A stretch of 64,000 nucleotides of DNA from Plantago elongata (taxonomy: Eukaryota > Streptophyta > Magnoliopsida > Lamiales > Plantaginaceae): positions 1 through 64,000 of the forward strand of contig JAYMSP010000194.1 in assembly GCA_036897095.1 (NCBI GenBank). Reading direction: 5' to 3'. Positions 12,177 to 22,563 of this stretch are shown here, piece after piece; position 1 is the first letter of the stretch; every line of letters begins with the position of its first letter. The translations under genes were made by a program, and so were the position numbers. The notes under the pieces were generated by a model. The model had not been told where the DNA came from. It saw only the letters and a list, made by a program, of their open reading frames with translations, and searched no databases.

Positions 12177-12506
12177 TTTGAGATCTGGTGGTGCTACGGT
12201 GGCGGAAATTGCCGGTGATGGAGGAGTGAAATTGAGGATTGATTCGTTGGTGGTGTTCGTTGAATTGGAAAAGAGGGACTAGTATTTTATTTTACTGGGA
12301 ATAGAGTCACCGTCAGATCTGAAATTCCAGTGCAAAGGTGAGATGGTTGATTATTCACGAAGGCATTTCGTTGAAGAATTACACGGAACTCCTCTAACAC
12401 TTGTCAATTTGTTTACTTTTCCCTGCAAGTTATCCATTTTCACAAATTTTTGAGATACAAATTATAATATTATATTTCAGATGAGATACTTTTGTTGACC
12501 GGATAT
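12177..12506 (-). promoter_or_regulatory. Proximal promoter/5' UTR of receptor copy 2, cut off by a transposon
   Basis: This 330-bp stretch is all that remains between the start codon at 12176 and the Mutator-like element's target-site duplication. A weak AT-rich TATA-like run (AAAATAAAATAC on the minus strand) lies near 12280-12291. No stronger motif was identified. Confidence 0.35.
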
Positions 12507-12515
12507 ATAAATAAA
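12507..12515. repeat. Left 9-bp target-site duplication of the Mutator-like element
   Basis: ATAAATAAA, identical to 22555-22563. A perfect 9-bp duplication flanking matching terminal sequences is diagnostic of the Mutator superfamily. Confidence 0.85.
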
Positions 12516-12790
12516 GGGTTAATTACAACGAACTCCCTCGGAATGTCGGATTTTTCAAAAATTTCATTTTTTTTACGACTTTGAAATTTCCTTTCATGGA
12601 CCTCTCCGAATCCGTCGTTGTCTTTCTCGATCGTTAAAAGTCAACTAATTGTGAGAAGTCAACGTTTAAAGTCAACAATCAACTTTTGTATTTGAATTAT
12701 GATGTCATTTTTTTTACGTCATAATTTTTTCCCTGGAATTTTCAAAATATTAAAGACGTCATTAAAAAAATTTATGACGTCATAATCTGT
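12516..12790 (+). repeat. MULE left terminal and subterminal inverted repeat
   Basis: The first 18 bases are inverted-repeat partners of 22537-22554. Further in, both sides carry GTCAAC-rich stretches and the palindrome TGACGTCAT (near 12776 on the left and 22360 on the right). The match beyond the first 22 or so bases is patchy. This side also serves as distal upstream sequence for receptor copy 2. Confidence 0.7.
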
Positions 12791-13504
12791 CTGTTGTTTT
12801 CCGAAAATGCCCAAGGGGTCTGAAAGTAATACTGAGAATTTTGCTTACAGTTCTCCCGTCAATTTAGAATTTTTGTTATGTCCTAGTTTTTGTAATTTTT
12901 TCATGTTTGTAATGCCCCTAAAACTCTAGTTTGGTTAATCCATTTTACTGTTTCATTGAGTTCTACCTAATTAGAGAGCAAATTAGAATGAGCAAATGTA
13001 AACAAAATGAAGACAATTGAAACATGCCATAATACATCTACCTAATTAGAGACAAAATGACAGAATGAATTAACCTAAGGAATATTTAATCGTGATGTCG
13101 AGAAATTGGGGATTTAGTGTGGGAGAATTAGTATTTCAGTAGTATTTACTTATTTCGAAAATCGATTTTAATTCGTTGAGTCATCGAATAGGATTCGTTA
13201 AAATTCGATGTCAATGAATTCGATTTTTTCCATTCTATGAATTTTGCAAGTGTAAAAAAAATCCACAGAGACTCAATGGGTAAACGTTCCACATTTGATA
13301 ACACAGCCAGTTTAATTCTGGGATGGGGTTGAAAGTAAAGGGGTCATAATACAAAATACAGTACTAGTGGCGGGAAATCAATCAAGCAAAATACACAGCA
13401 AAACAGAAGTTCAAGGGATCCTAACATAACTTTTCAAATTAGTGAAACAAATCCACGAGGATACTAAATTGCGGAGACATACCACCTTGTACAGCGGTAC
13501 TCCT
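12791..13504. other. MULE internal non-coding stretch
   Basis: Between the left terminus and the stop codon of the PB1-like gene. No coding potential or recognisable motif was seen; it should include that gene's 3' UTR. Confidence 0.5.
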
Positions 13505-14108
13505 TCATCTCGACAGAGTCCTCTCCCTCCCTTTCATCCTCCTCCCACAAGGTTTGGGTGGGAGGTGAACATCAGCAAGTTGATGTGCAGGAACCGTTGA
13601 TGGCAGTTCGTAGATGTAGTCGTGGGTGCCTCCTCCATCTTCAGCATCACAATCCTGCATGTACACATCTGCAATGAGCCGACCAGTTTCAATCATCTCT
13701 ACCCACATTAACTCGATGGAGTACTCATTCTCAATTGGATGCAAGCCTACTAGTATGGTTTTCCCGTATCGAAGATACCAAGCTCTTCTCGGTGCAGCTG
13801 ACCATAAGTTCATCTTGTACACAGCGTAGTAGAGCTCAGCAAACTTTAACTCCTCAGTGTTGATGTGGTGGATGTATCTCGTGTATCCCCCTTCGTAGGT
13901 GACTTTGCCCTTGTCATCCTCCTTGAATAGACCTCCAACTCGAACACAGATGCTTCGTAGTTGGGATAATTCTGAGCAAACTTTGACATTTTATTTAGCA
14001 ATACGAAAATCAATAATTGAAGTGATCGTAAGAGAGGAAATGAATTTAGCATTACTAACCTTGTTCGTAGGCTGAACGGGTGCGTTTTAGACTTCTCTTT
14101 GTTGCCAT
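13505..14108 (-). CDS. PB1-like domain protein encoded by the MULE (171 aa, two exons)
   Basis: Exon 1 is 14108-14060 (16 codons plus one base), the intron is 14059-13972 (88 bp, GT-AG) and exon 2 is 13971-13505. Splicing gives one uninterrupted 171-residue protein beginning MATKRSLKRTRSAYEQ. A segment like VRVGGLFKEDDKGKVTYEGG, followed by WYLRYGKTILVGLHPIENE and LIADVYMQD, resembles the small PB1-like domain found at the N-terminus of many plant MULE transposases and their derivatives. Only that domain is present, with no DNA-binding or catalytic part. It is transcribed away from the plus-strand transposase relic across a shared spacer of about 680 bp. Its intact frame amid decayed neighbours is unusual. 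Function unknown; an oligomerisation role is inference from the domain type. Confidence 0.7.
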
Positions 14109-14791
14109 TTCTTTTAGACAGTTTTGATGAAATTTGGTGTTAGAGTGATGATTGATTTATACTTGAATAGAAAAATGAACCGACACATTCACTTTTGAGA
14201 CACCTATTGTTCATATTTAAGGAGGGAGAAATACGAGCTGTCGTCTCCTCACCACCATTGGTAAAGGTCTCGATAGGACCCTATAAAAATTGAATTCACT
14301 TAAAATCCCATGAACTTTAATTTTTTGAGAAAACTTTATTCACTTTCAACAAAATCAAGTAGTACGATAACAACCTCATTTCAATTCACATCACACTGTG
14401 GTCGGATTCTTCAGCAGTGCAAGTATTCGTCGACGCATTTCACGTCGAATTCGTTATCGCCAAAGAAGTTTAAGGTGCACTCCCTCAATTTCATTTAGTT
14501 TCATCTGTAAATGTTGTTGAGTGGAAGAATTCATTTTCATGTCAGAGCTTATGTTCTTACTTTTAGAGCATCTTTCAATTTTGTTCTTAATTTTGTGTTG
14601 TACTTGTTTACTCTGTGTTATTACATCACTGATAAGTCAATTGTTAATCCCATGTGTATAGCTCGCACGATAGGAAGTACATTTGACTTTAATTAGAGGG
14701 GTGATATGTAAAGGGGTTTACTTGTGCTTGTCATCACATGTTATTGAACTTCGATTAGTGATTGTATTTTTTAATTTTGCTGCACAGAAAG
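14109..14791. promoter_or_regulatory. Divergent intergenic region inside the MULE
   Basis: About 680 bp separate the start codons of the minus-strand PB1-like gene and the plus-strand transposase relic, so it probably holds both promoters. The end at 14784-14790 (TGCACAGAAAG) looks like a splice acceptor just before the ATG at 14792, hinting at a 5' UTR intron for the plus-strand gene. No protein was recognised in it. Confidence 0.4.
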
Positions 14792-17277
14792 ATGGTTACA
14801 AAGGGTACTAAGCTTATGATTAGCAGATCTAGTGCAGGCGGCAAGCAGTACTAATAAGTTAGATGACGACATTACTGTATGCGTCTTCTATTGTGAAGAT
14901 GGTCAGCAGACTGCAGGTTTGAAGGATGGGGAATATACGTTTGACGATATTAGGGAAGATGGCTACAACTTGGTATTGGAGAAGGATCCAACTGTGGTGA
15001 AGGAAAATGTTCCAATTGTGTATGATAGTGGTGACTGTCGGAGGTTTATCAAGAATGATAGCGACTTGGAAGTGGTATATATGACAAAGCAACAAAAATA
15101 TTTGTTTTGAGGTTTTCATGAAGCATCAGTTACGGATGGGGGGGGGGGACTATATCGACCCTGACGCGGTGTTGAAGAATGTTCTGGATGATTTGGATGT
15201 TAAAGAATTGTCAGATTACTTTGAATGTAGCCGTGAAGGAGCCAGTATTGCCGGTAGAGGAGAGGGTTTGGATGTTGTTGATTCTTCTGATTAGATGGAG
15301 GATGTAGTAGGAAAGGGAAGTGATAGTCATGGTACAGAGGAAGGTTATTTCACTGCGGCAGAAGAGCTGAAGGAGAAGGAAGGAAGTGAGAAAGGGGATG
15401 AGAATGTATAGTTAACAGTTGTGGTGGGAAGTGAGAGTGTTGGATAAGATGAAGTTACAGCTGCACAAAAAGATGATGATGTGGAAAGCAAGGAAGTTGA
15501 AGAGGATATTGATCAGTTGATAGATGAAGTGGCGGCAGAAGCTCAGAATGATGGTGGAGATGCAACATTTGACAACTTTACTGGTTTGGTAACTGGTGGA
15601 GTGATGGAAGCTTCACAAGATCATTCAGTGGTACAACCATTAGTTGACAGTGTGATGGTTGATGTTTTGGAGCATGTAGTGGACTCAGAAGTAAGGGAAA
15701 GTGACATAAAGGGGAAGGGAAAATTGGTTGTTGAAGTAGATGATGACATTGATAGTGAGGAGGAAGATGATGTTGAGGATAGTGACAGTGAGGAGAATGA
15801 TGATTCTGCTGATTCTGATGTCAACATAAATCTTGAAGACTTAGATGATGAAAGTGATGTTGAGGATGATGGGGTAGGTGATGGTGATAAGGAGGAAGGT
15901 GATGGTGATGAGAATGCATGAAGTTGATTATGATGAGAATGATGAAGTTGATGGTGTTGATGAGGGGGGAGCTGGAACTACTCTTGCGTTTGTAGTGTCT
16001 GATGATGTTAATATTGTTCCTCAATTTGCAGTTGGTAAGTATGAATTTTATTAACAGACCCCCTGACTTGTGAACCTTTAATATGCCATTTTACTGAATA
16101 TTGAAACTGTAACAGGAATGGAGTTTGCAAATGTTGTTGCCTTTAGGGAAGCTATGGCAATCCTTGCACTGAGAGCAAGAATGAAACTTCACAGATTGAA
16201 GAATGAGAAGGCAAGGGTCACCGCAATTTGTGCAGCTGTTGACTGCACTTGGAGAATCCATGCGCTTCCCGTAAGTGTGGTGGATCCAACCTTTGTTGTG
16301 AGAGAGTATAACACAAACCATACTTGTGTCAGGGCACCAGTACTAGAGGAAATCAGTTACAAGAGAGTCGTTGTTATGTTTGTACCTCTTCTCAAACAAA
16401 ATCCCCGCATTGACAATGATGTATTGAGGAAGAATTTGATGAAGCTCCATTGTGATCCAGGATACATGACAATTTATAGGGCTAGAAAATTGGCTCTGGA
16501 GATTATTGCCGAAGAAACTGGTGTTGCCCCACCAGCCCCTCAGCAAGTGAGCAACGTCAGGAAAAGAAGTTCCAAACCAGTTACTATCAGATGCAGCAAC
16601 TGTCATGAAGTTGGTAAGTTATTGCTTTATCTATGTCATATAGACCTTATTACATTTCTACCACTAAATTACTTATGAAACATGCCACATAATGACTTCT
16701 GGAAACATGTCACAATCGTAGGACTTTCCATACTGATAAGAAATGGAGAGAGAGGCCTTTGAGAGGGAAAGCACAGAGAATGAAACATGTAAGACGAGTT
16801 CAATGTCATGGCTTTTGGCTCTTGTGGAGTTATTATGTCGACAGTGATTGTTACTCATGTTTGTTTAATTTTGCAGGCTTCTAGGACAATGCCTGAAAAT
16901 GAGCCACTGAGAGATCTTGTAGGAAGAGAAAAACCTAAGCCTTGGGTCCCTAAAGTTCCAATAGAAAAATTCGCCAAGGTTTGAAGAAAAGAAAGATTAA
17001 TCTGGTCGTTGGTGAGCTTGCTACGGCACCGTTGGGTGATGAACAAGAAGAACCTGTCGAGAGTCCAGCTAAAACGAAGAAGTAGAAAAAGAAGAAGACC
17101 AAGGGAGATTGTAATGTATCAGCCAAACCCTCTACAAATGAAGCAGATTTGCAACTAAGTGAAGCTGATTTGTATGAAGTGCCTGTAGAAGAAGCAAAAA
17201 CTGATTTTCCTAATCAAGGGGCAGAAACTGAACAAGGAACAAAGCCATCTGGTGTTCCTAATCCAGAAACGGAATAG
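14792..17277 (+). pseudogene. Decayed MULE transposase gene B: PB1-like, acidic and MuDR DNA-binding regions, no catalytic domain
   Basis: Pieces read in order: a PB1-like domain (about 14832-15107), a long acidic region (15120-16000, rich in Asp/Glu runs), an intron at 16035-16115, then an exon at 16116-16613. That exon encodes the MuDR-type DNA-binding domain (FREAMAILAL...KNEKARVTAIC...DCTWRI...HTC, a C-C-H-C zinc cluster). Directly after the conserved RARKLALEIIAEE the sequence passes to a zinc-knuckle start (CSNCHEVG), so the DDE catalytic domain expected between them is absent. Further exons to 17277 give a basic, low-complexity tail. Stop codons at 15294, 15409 and 15445 and frame shifts near 14822 and 15110-15150 (next to a run of about eleven G) break it. 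A paralogue, gene C, lies on the opposite strand. Confidence 0.75.
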
Positions 17278-17563
17278 CAATAAAATGTAAGCAAGTTTGC
17301 ATCGGAGCAATATGTATATTATGTTAAGTTTCACCTTAGTTCGGAACAATATTTATTCAGTTATAGTGTTTTAAGTTTGCCGCTACAAGGTTTAGTGTGG
17401 GTTAATTGTTATTGGGTAACGCCAACTGATTTTCTTCATTACTAGGAAACAAAACAAGACGTTACATAAGCCCTAAGTTAGACAATTTATAACATCGAGA
17501 CCCCTTAACATAAAACCTCCATAAAACATAAACCCACAACTTCGAACCCGTCAGACTGTGAAT

Positions 17564-18150
17564 TTAGGGATCGTCCAGATCTACACACTTTTCCTTCAAC
17601 ACTTTGTTCTCGAGCCCCAACTTCTTGATCGTTTCCTTCAAACTTTTGTTCTCATCAAACAACTCATCATACCCTTTACTATACTCTTCAACAGATTCTT
17701 CAGCTCTTTCGAGTTTAGCCATTTCCTCTTGAATTCGAGACACTACCTGCGGTTAACCTTCTCATCGATCCAATGAAGGTATCCACAACCACTGTATGCA
17801 CCAAAAAAATCCAACTTCCAGGAGTGTTCCCCCTCACCAGTTTCATGGAACTGAAAAAACACCAAGTAGTATGAACGACACTATAAGCTGGACACATCTT
17901 ATAGTAACATGTGAAAACAAAACTGAGAAAGAACATGTAATGCATTTACCTCAGCATTTGGACACATCTTGAAGCGACGTCCCGGGAATGCCTTCAGCAA
18001 AATACTCATTACCGTAAGTGTACGAGAAAGTCCATGACAGTGAAATGTTTCAGGCCACTCATAGTTGTCGTCATCACCGTTCATGCTGTCGGATGCTAAG
18101 CAAAGATCAAACATACGTGGATCACTCAGAGACCAAGAACCTTGAGACAT
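17564..18150 (-). pseudogene. GRF-type zinc-finger protein gene within the MULE (frameshifted downstream coiled coil)
   Basis: Exon 1 is 18150-17950 (67 codons from MSQGSWSLSDPRMF), the intron is 17949-17851 (99 bp, GT-AG) and exon 2 starts at 17850. The spliced product has the GRF zinc-finger signature: FHCHGLSRT, then PGRRFKMCPN, then SGCGYLHWID. In frame it ends at a TAG at 17745-17743, giving 102 residues. Directly after that stop, a different frame to 17564 encodes an obvious coiled coil (IQEEMAKLERAEESVEEY, then LFDENKSLKETIKKLGLEN). A one-base loss at 17745-17750 therefore probably split a longer protein. GRF fingers bind single-stranded DNA in known proteins and are frequent beside plant transposons. 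Whether this is captured host sequence or a standard MULE partner cannot be decided here. Confidence 0.65.
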
Positions 18151-18938
18151 AATTGGTGGTATTTGTCGGATATGTGGTTTCCTGAAACTTAGTGGGTGGA
18201 TAATCCGGACATAGGGCAGAGATTAAGTAGAACAAATGGACTGGCTCTTCTCTCACTTGCCGATCTAAAACGAATTGAGTTTCATAAAACAAATTCTGAA
18301 ATTCGTCATACACTACAATATGTCCCGTTTCACCGCAGAGCCAAATCATCATGTAATTGGTGTTCCACATACTTCAAGACCCCTTTACATTTTCCCCATC
18401 ACAATTGACAATATTTAGCACCGCAAGTTGAAGTTCCTGATACATGAAGACCCCTTTGTATATAACCTTTTACGAGTGAAAGATGAAGTTGAAAATGCAA
18501 GTCGCCATCTGGGAACGACTGGAACACCATCTCACTAACGGAATCAGGTATATATTAACACATCTTCCGCAAAGGGTGCTAATGTAATGGGACATATAAG
18601 TTATATTGATTTGGATCAGAATTCACACTTGTTTGGTTTCTAACAAGGGGTCTAATGTAATGGGTCCTATAAGTTATATAATTAAATCGTGATTTGAAAA
18701 CGTGGAAGAATTAAGATACGCGTAGACAAAGGTATCCATTAAATCATACATGGCCGATGCCAAATACGAATGTTAAGCAAATACACATGTGCCAAATACG
18801 AATGTTAAGCAAATACAGAATCCATTCAACTTGATGCAACGTTACCCCGGACATGAAGTGCAAAATAAGGTGGTGATTCTTCGGGGGTGCTTATCAAAAA
18901 ACGGAAACTTGTGTCCCTAACAGCAACCTTTGTTAACT
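18151..18938. other. MULE spacer with short tandem repeats
   Basis: Between the GRF gene and the 3' end of transposase relic C. It contains a phrase of the type CTAATGTAATGGG followed by ATAAGTTATAT twice (near 18589 and 18651). It also has two head-to-tail copies of GCCAAATACGAATGTTAAGC (18759-18778 and 18791-18810). No convincing gene. Confidence 0.5.
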
Positions 18939-20494
18939 TCACTTCATGGGTTCTGAGTCGAACTCATACGTTGCACATAAAAACATAACCCTTTTGGGGT
19001 CGTTCTTAAATTTCTCAAAATTAACTGCCAGTCGAACTAAGTACTCATCCAGTGCGGCTTTGAAGTCATTCACGCTGTTAAACACCATTCCTTCAGACAG
19101 ACAAAGATAAAACAACATTTTGTTAGATTATTACGTACGAGTCAAACATAAATTAAGTTTATTTACTTTAACACCCCCGTCACATACCTATTTCGAATGT
19201 AGCAGGAACTAGTGGATCTTCGGGCACCCTGAACCATTCCCTGGAATCAAACCCTCCCCTCGGATCATCATCAAGGTCGGAGTCACTTTTTTCAATCTCA
19301 ACTTCGGAGTCACTCATGTAAAAATCCATTAACTTGGTATATTCGATTCCTTCAGTTTTTTTCCTCATCGTCGCTTATCTCCTCCAACATATCTTCCCAA
19401 TGATCTTCAGCATCATCTTCCTGTTCCTGCTCATTTTCCAAATCCTCAATACGAAACGGGCTAAAAGGGACCATCTGTTTGCCAACTTCATCATCATTTT
19501 TACGACACTCATGCTCGTCACTGTCTAGTTCGACAGTATCCCCGTTTATACTATCCAACTCTTCACTGTCTGAACCTAGTATTTCTTGGGTTTTCTCGTC
19601 ATCAGCATCACTCTCCACGTTTACAATTGGGACTTCACTCAACTTCCCACCGCCTTCATTATCACTGTCCAACAAAGTGAACAATGGAATCTTGGACTGA
19701 GCATCATCTTGAGCAAGGTCCTCTTTGATGGCAACTCATCAGATTCTGATGAAACCCGATCGCATTCGGCCTTAATGCTATCCATCAAACTTGTCAAGTT
19801 ACGAATCAGGTTCATATCTTCATCATTTGGGCCAAAGATAGGAGTTGATCTCCACGATGGTCTGTCTCCCAAAGGAGGCGCCTACCTCTCGTAACTGGAG
19901 AGTGGGTCGAACTCACCATCGTCAGAGGATACGTCCACCACAGTTGATTGAGTCGGTGGAGTGGAGTCCAACTGGATCATACGGGTGGCTTTCTCAGCAC
20001 TCTTAGCACGTTCAGTTATATATATCTCCTCACTGGCAAAGCAGTTGTAACTATCACAATACGGGCTACTGACAAATTCCCATCTATCACCGACCTCTTT
20101 CACAATCTGGTCATCATTAAACGGTTTCATGTCATCCATGTTCCTCAACAGCTCCATCGCATCTGGGGACCTCAACCTTGAAGATATAGAACTTTTGTTT
20201 CATACTAAAGATCTCCTCCAAGTCCGCCTCATTTAGCACGTATGTGTTCTGCTTCTCCCCATTATTGTACGTGTATGGGTAGGCAACATACACCATCTCC
20301 CTCAGTATTTGCCTGTTAATGTGATTGACAAGTTTCTTGTCTTCCGCAACAACCATTTCATACGCTTCCTCCTTCATCTGGGGGAACTTATATTCCCCCG
20401 GCAGAACATCATTGATGACAACTTCATGGTCACCGTGCTGTATGTAAATGTCAAACAAAGTACTTGAACCTGACGCACAACCTTTTTTCGACAT
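18939..20494 (-). pseudogene. Decayed MULE transposase gene C: PB1-like, acidic and truncated MuDR domain
   Basis: Starts at 20494 (MSKKGCASGSSTLFDIYI). The PB1-like part aligns with gene B (shared pattern GEYxF...LVLEKD/MVVAEDKK...LEEIFSMKQKFYIF). A long acidic region follows (20170-19190), then an intron at 19187-19091 and an exon that opens the MuDR DNA-binding domain (GMVFNSVNDFKAALDEY, then FKNDPKRVMFLC) but stops at 18939, within the zinc cluster. Frame breaks lie near 20170, 19725 and 19365, and a stop codon at about 19881. No catalytic domain is present. It faces gene B, so the two copies form a large inverted arrangement around the GRF gene. Confidence 0.7.
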
Positions 20495-20857
20495 CGTACA
20501 TGTCAAGCCAAATAAAAACAACGTTAGGACCCCTTTACAATTGAACCCCAGGACTTTAGCATGACACACGAAACTGAGTACGACTTCATAGATCATCAAT
20601 ACACTTACAAATAAACCCCATTACTTTAAACTCGCATCCACAATTTACTTGACTCACTAACCAAGATCACATATTACATATAAACCCCATTACATAAAAA
20701 CCTGCCATATATTTCTACTCACATAACGTATTATAGATTACTTACAAAGAATTTAGTACCAGGCCACAACGAATTTCATCCAAATATACTTTAGATCTAC
20801 AATCTTAACCGCCTCACCAACCTTTTCTCCTCACTAACAAATCTGTTTCACGGAATC

Positions 20858-21638
20858 TGTTGATACGGGAATATGTCCAATCTGTCATTGAGGCATCCCG
20901 AGAACAAATCCTAAGGCATCACGGTATTACAAGGACGAAGCTCCGCGGACCCGAAGATCATCCGAGGTCACGATTGGGCTAGACACGCGGAAAATACCGT
21001 GAACAGGATGGCTGGACAAAGGCGTCATTTCCGAACCAGACGTGTCTGGACCCTCGTCCCGTATATCACATCCGAACCTAAAGACAATCAAGTAAGGCGA
21101 ATCATAATACGTCAGTAGAGGAGGGCCTTGTTCCAGACACTTCGGTTTGGAACCATCACTTCGGATATATCCATGAGTGGAATGACGTCGAGGCCCTCAA
21201 AACCTACAAAATGACTAATCTAACCCTGTTACCCAAATGCTATATGGGTTATGACAATCATATGATCCACGGGCTTAATTAAGCTCAATTAGCCCAACAC
21301 TTGGTACAATCAAACAAGTCTGGCCCAAGAAGGGAATTAATCTCTATAAAAAGGGAATACCTTTCAAGGTAAACTGATGTATGCTCAATTAATCTCTACA
21401 TTATACTATAAGCATATGGCCTTTGATTATACATAGTTGACCTATAATTGCTCTTGAATAAAGTCTCGTATCCGGTTTGATCCAAGGCAAACCGGGTCTA
21501 AAGGTTTCTACCCCCCCCCCCCCTTTAAGCTACTTGTGCAGTTTCGAGTAGCAGGATCCGGACACAAGGACTGAGGCTCGGATTGAAGAGAGTTAGTGGT
21601 TTTTTGTAATATCCGTAGTTGGGACTTTTACCTCAACA
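20858..21638. mobile_element. Solo LTR nested in the MULE (781 bp)
   Basis: The ends are TGTTGA and TCAACA, a perfect inverted pair with the canonical TG...CA. They are flanked by the same 5 bp, GAATC, at 20853-20857 and 21639-21643. Inside are a TATA-like box (CTATAAAAAGG near 21345) and an AATAAA signal (near 21459), in LTR order on the plus strand. There are no coding parts, so this is a solo LTR left by recombination between two LTRs of one element. Copia or gypsy cannot be decided from an LTR alone. Its insertion is younger than the MULE sequence it interrupts. A C-run lies at 21510-21523. Confidence 0.82.
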
Positions 21639-21643
21639 GAATC

Positions 21644-22300
21644 CTAAAAGTAACAATGACTAAAACGAATACGAACCAACTGACAACCAGTTTTCATCGA
21701 CTAACTACATTTCATTACAACCCCATTACATTCGGATCTAAGGTTATTTTGATCATTTCAAACCCATTGTCAGAACATGTCAGACATTTATGACATCATG
21801 CACCATGTAACTTCAAAACCCCCAAAACCCAAACACAGCTCCTTTCACGACAAAGGTTTGTGAACAAAGTGAAAGGTTTCAGCAACAAAGTGAAAGGTTT
21901 CAGCAACACAGTTCCAAAACCCAAACACAGTAACAAAGTGAAAGGTTCCAAGAAACCCAGAACTCAAAACCCTTGTTTTTTCGCCCTAAAAAACATTTGG
22001 TTCGAACCTATACATACAACAAACACATAAACTAAACAACAACAAACACCAAAAAAAAGTTCACCTCGAATTCCAGTTACTTTACTGTCCGAATTCCGAA
22101 AGTGAGTGAACACCTCGAAGCTCTGGGAACGTCTTCGGCGACCGGAAGTTTTGGAGGGGAAAGAGGTTCTTTCTTTAGAACTAGGTTTTAGAGTGAGTAT
22201 GGTGGGAACTGTGAATTGTGGATTGATTGTGTTGGGTTTAAGGTTACATTCTTGGTTTTAAGGTTACATTCTCAATTGTGTGGAGCTGATTTTGATAGGG
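21644..22300. other. MULE right internal region
   Basis: Non-coding. It contains three or four closely spaced copies of a phrase like AACAAAGTGAAAGGTT between about 21870 and 21945. It lies upstream of gene C and could contain its former promoter. Confidence 0.45.
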
Positions 22301-22554
22301 GTAATTTCGGGTATTCATGTTCTTTTATGGGGCTCCAATTTTCAAAATTTAATTTTTTTATGACGTCATATATTCTGAAAATCATTTTCTGGAAAAAGAA
22401 AATGATTTTCAGAATTTTCAGATTTTTTTAAATCGAAAATGTTGACTTTTGGACCGTTGACTAACGGCGTCAACTAACGACAGGGAGTTTCAAAAAAAAA
22501 AGATGGGGTTTTTGTAATTTCACTACTTTCTAGGGGGTTCGTTGTAATTCACCC
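22301..22554 (-). repeat. MULE right terminal and subterminal inverted repeat
   Basis: The last 18 bases mirror the left end. GTCAAC-type motifs (near 22440-22480) and a TGACGTCAT palindrome (near 22360) echo the left side. Confidence 0.7.
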
Positions 22555-22563
22555 ATAAATAAA
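22555..22563. repeat. Right 9-bp target-site duplication of the MULE
   Basis: ATAAATAAA, identical to 12507-12515. Confidence 0.85.

Larger units (their letters stand above)
12516..22554. mobile_element. Compound Mutator-like element (MULE), 10,039 bp, both ends present
   Basis: The left end reads GGGTTAATTACAACGAAC. The right end, reverse-complemented, reads GGGTGAATTACAACGAAC, so 17 of 18 bases match. Similarity continues inward more loosely, with shared GTCAAC-type motifs and TGACGTCAT palindromes within about 250 bp of each end. A perfect 9-bp duplication (ATAAATAAA) flanks it. Inside are four protein-coding units: an intact PB1-like gene (13505-14108, -), two decayed transposase genes with PB1-like and MuDR DNA-binding parts (14792-17277, + and 18939-20494, -), a GRF zinc-finger gene (17564-18150, -), and a solo LTR (20858-21638). 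No MULE catalytic (DDE) domain is recognisable, so the element is probably non-autonomous. The perfect duplication suggests the insertion is not very old. Confidence 0.88.

Noticed and set aside
15621-15827. Serine-rich minus-strand frames at 15.6-16.0 kb
   Set aside because: They mirror the acidic Asp/Glu repeats of transposase relic B on the plus strand.
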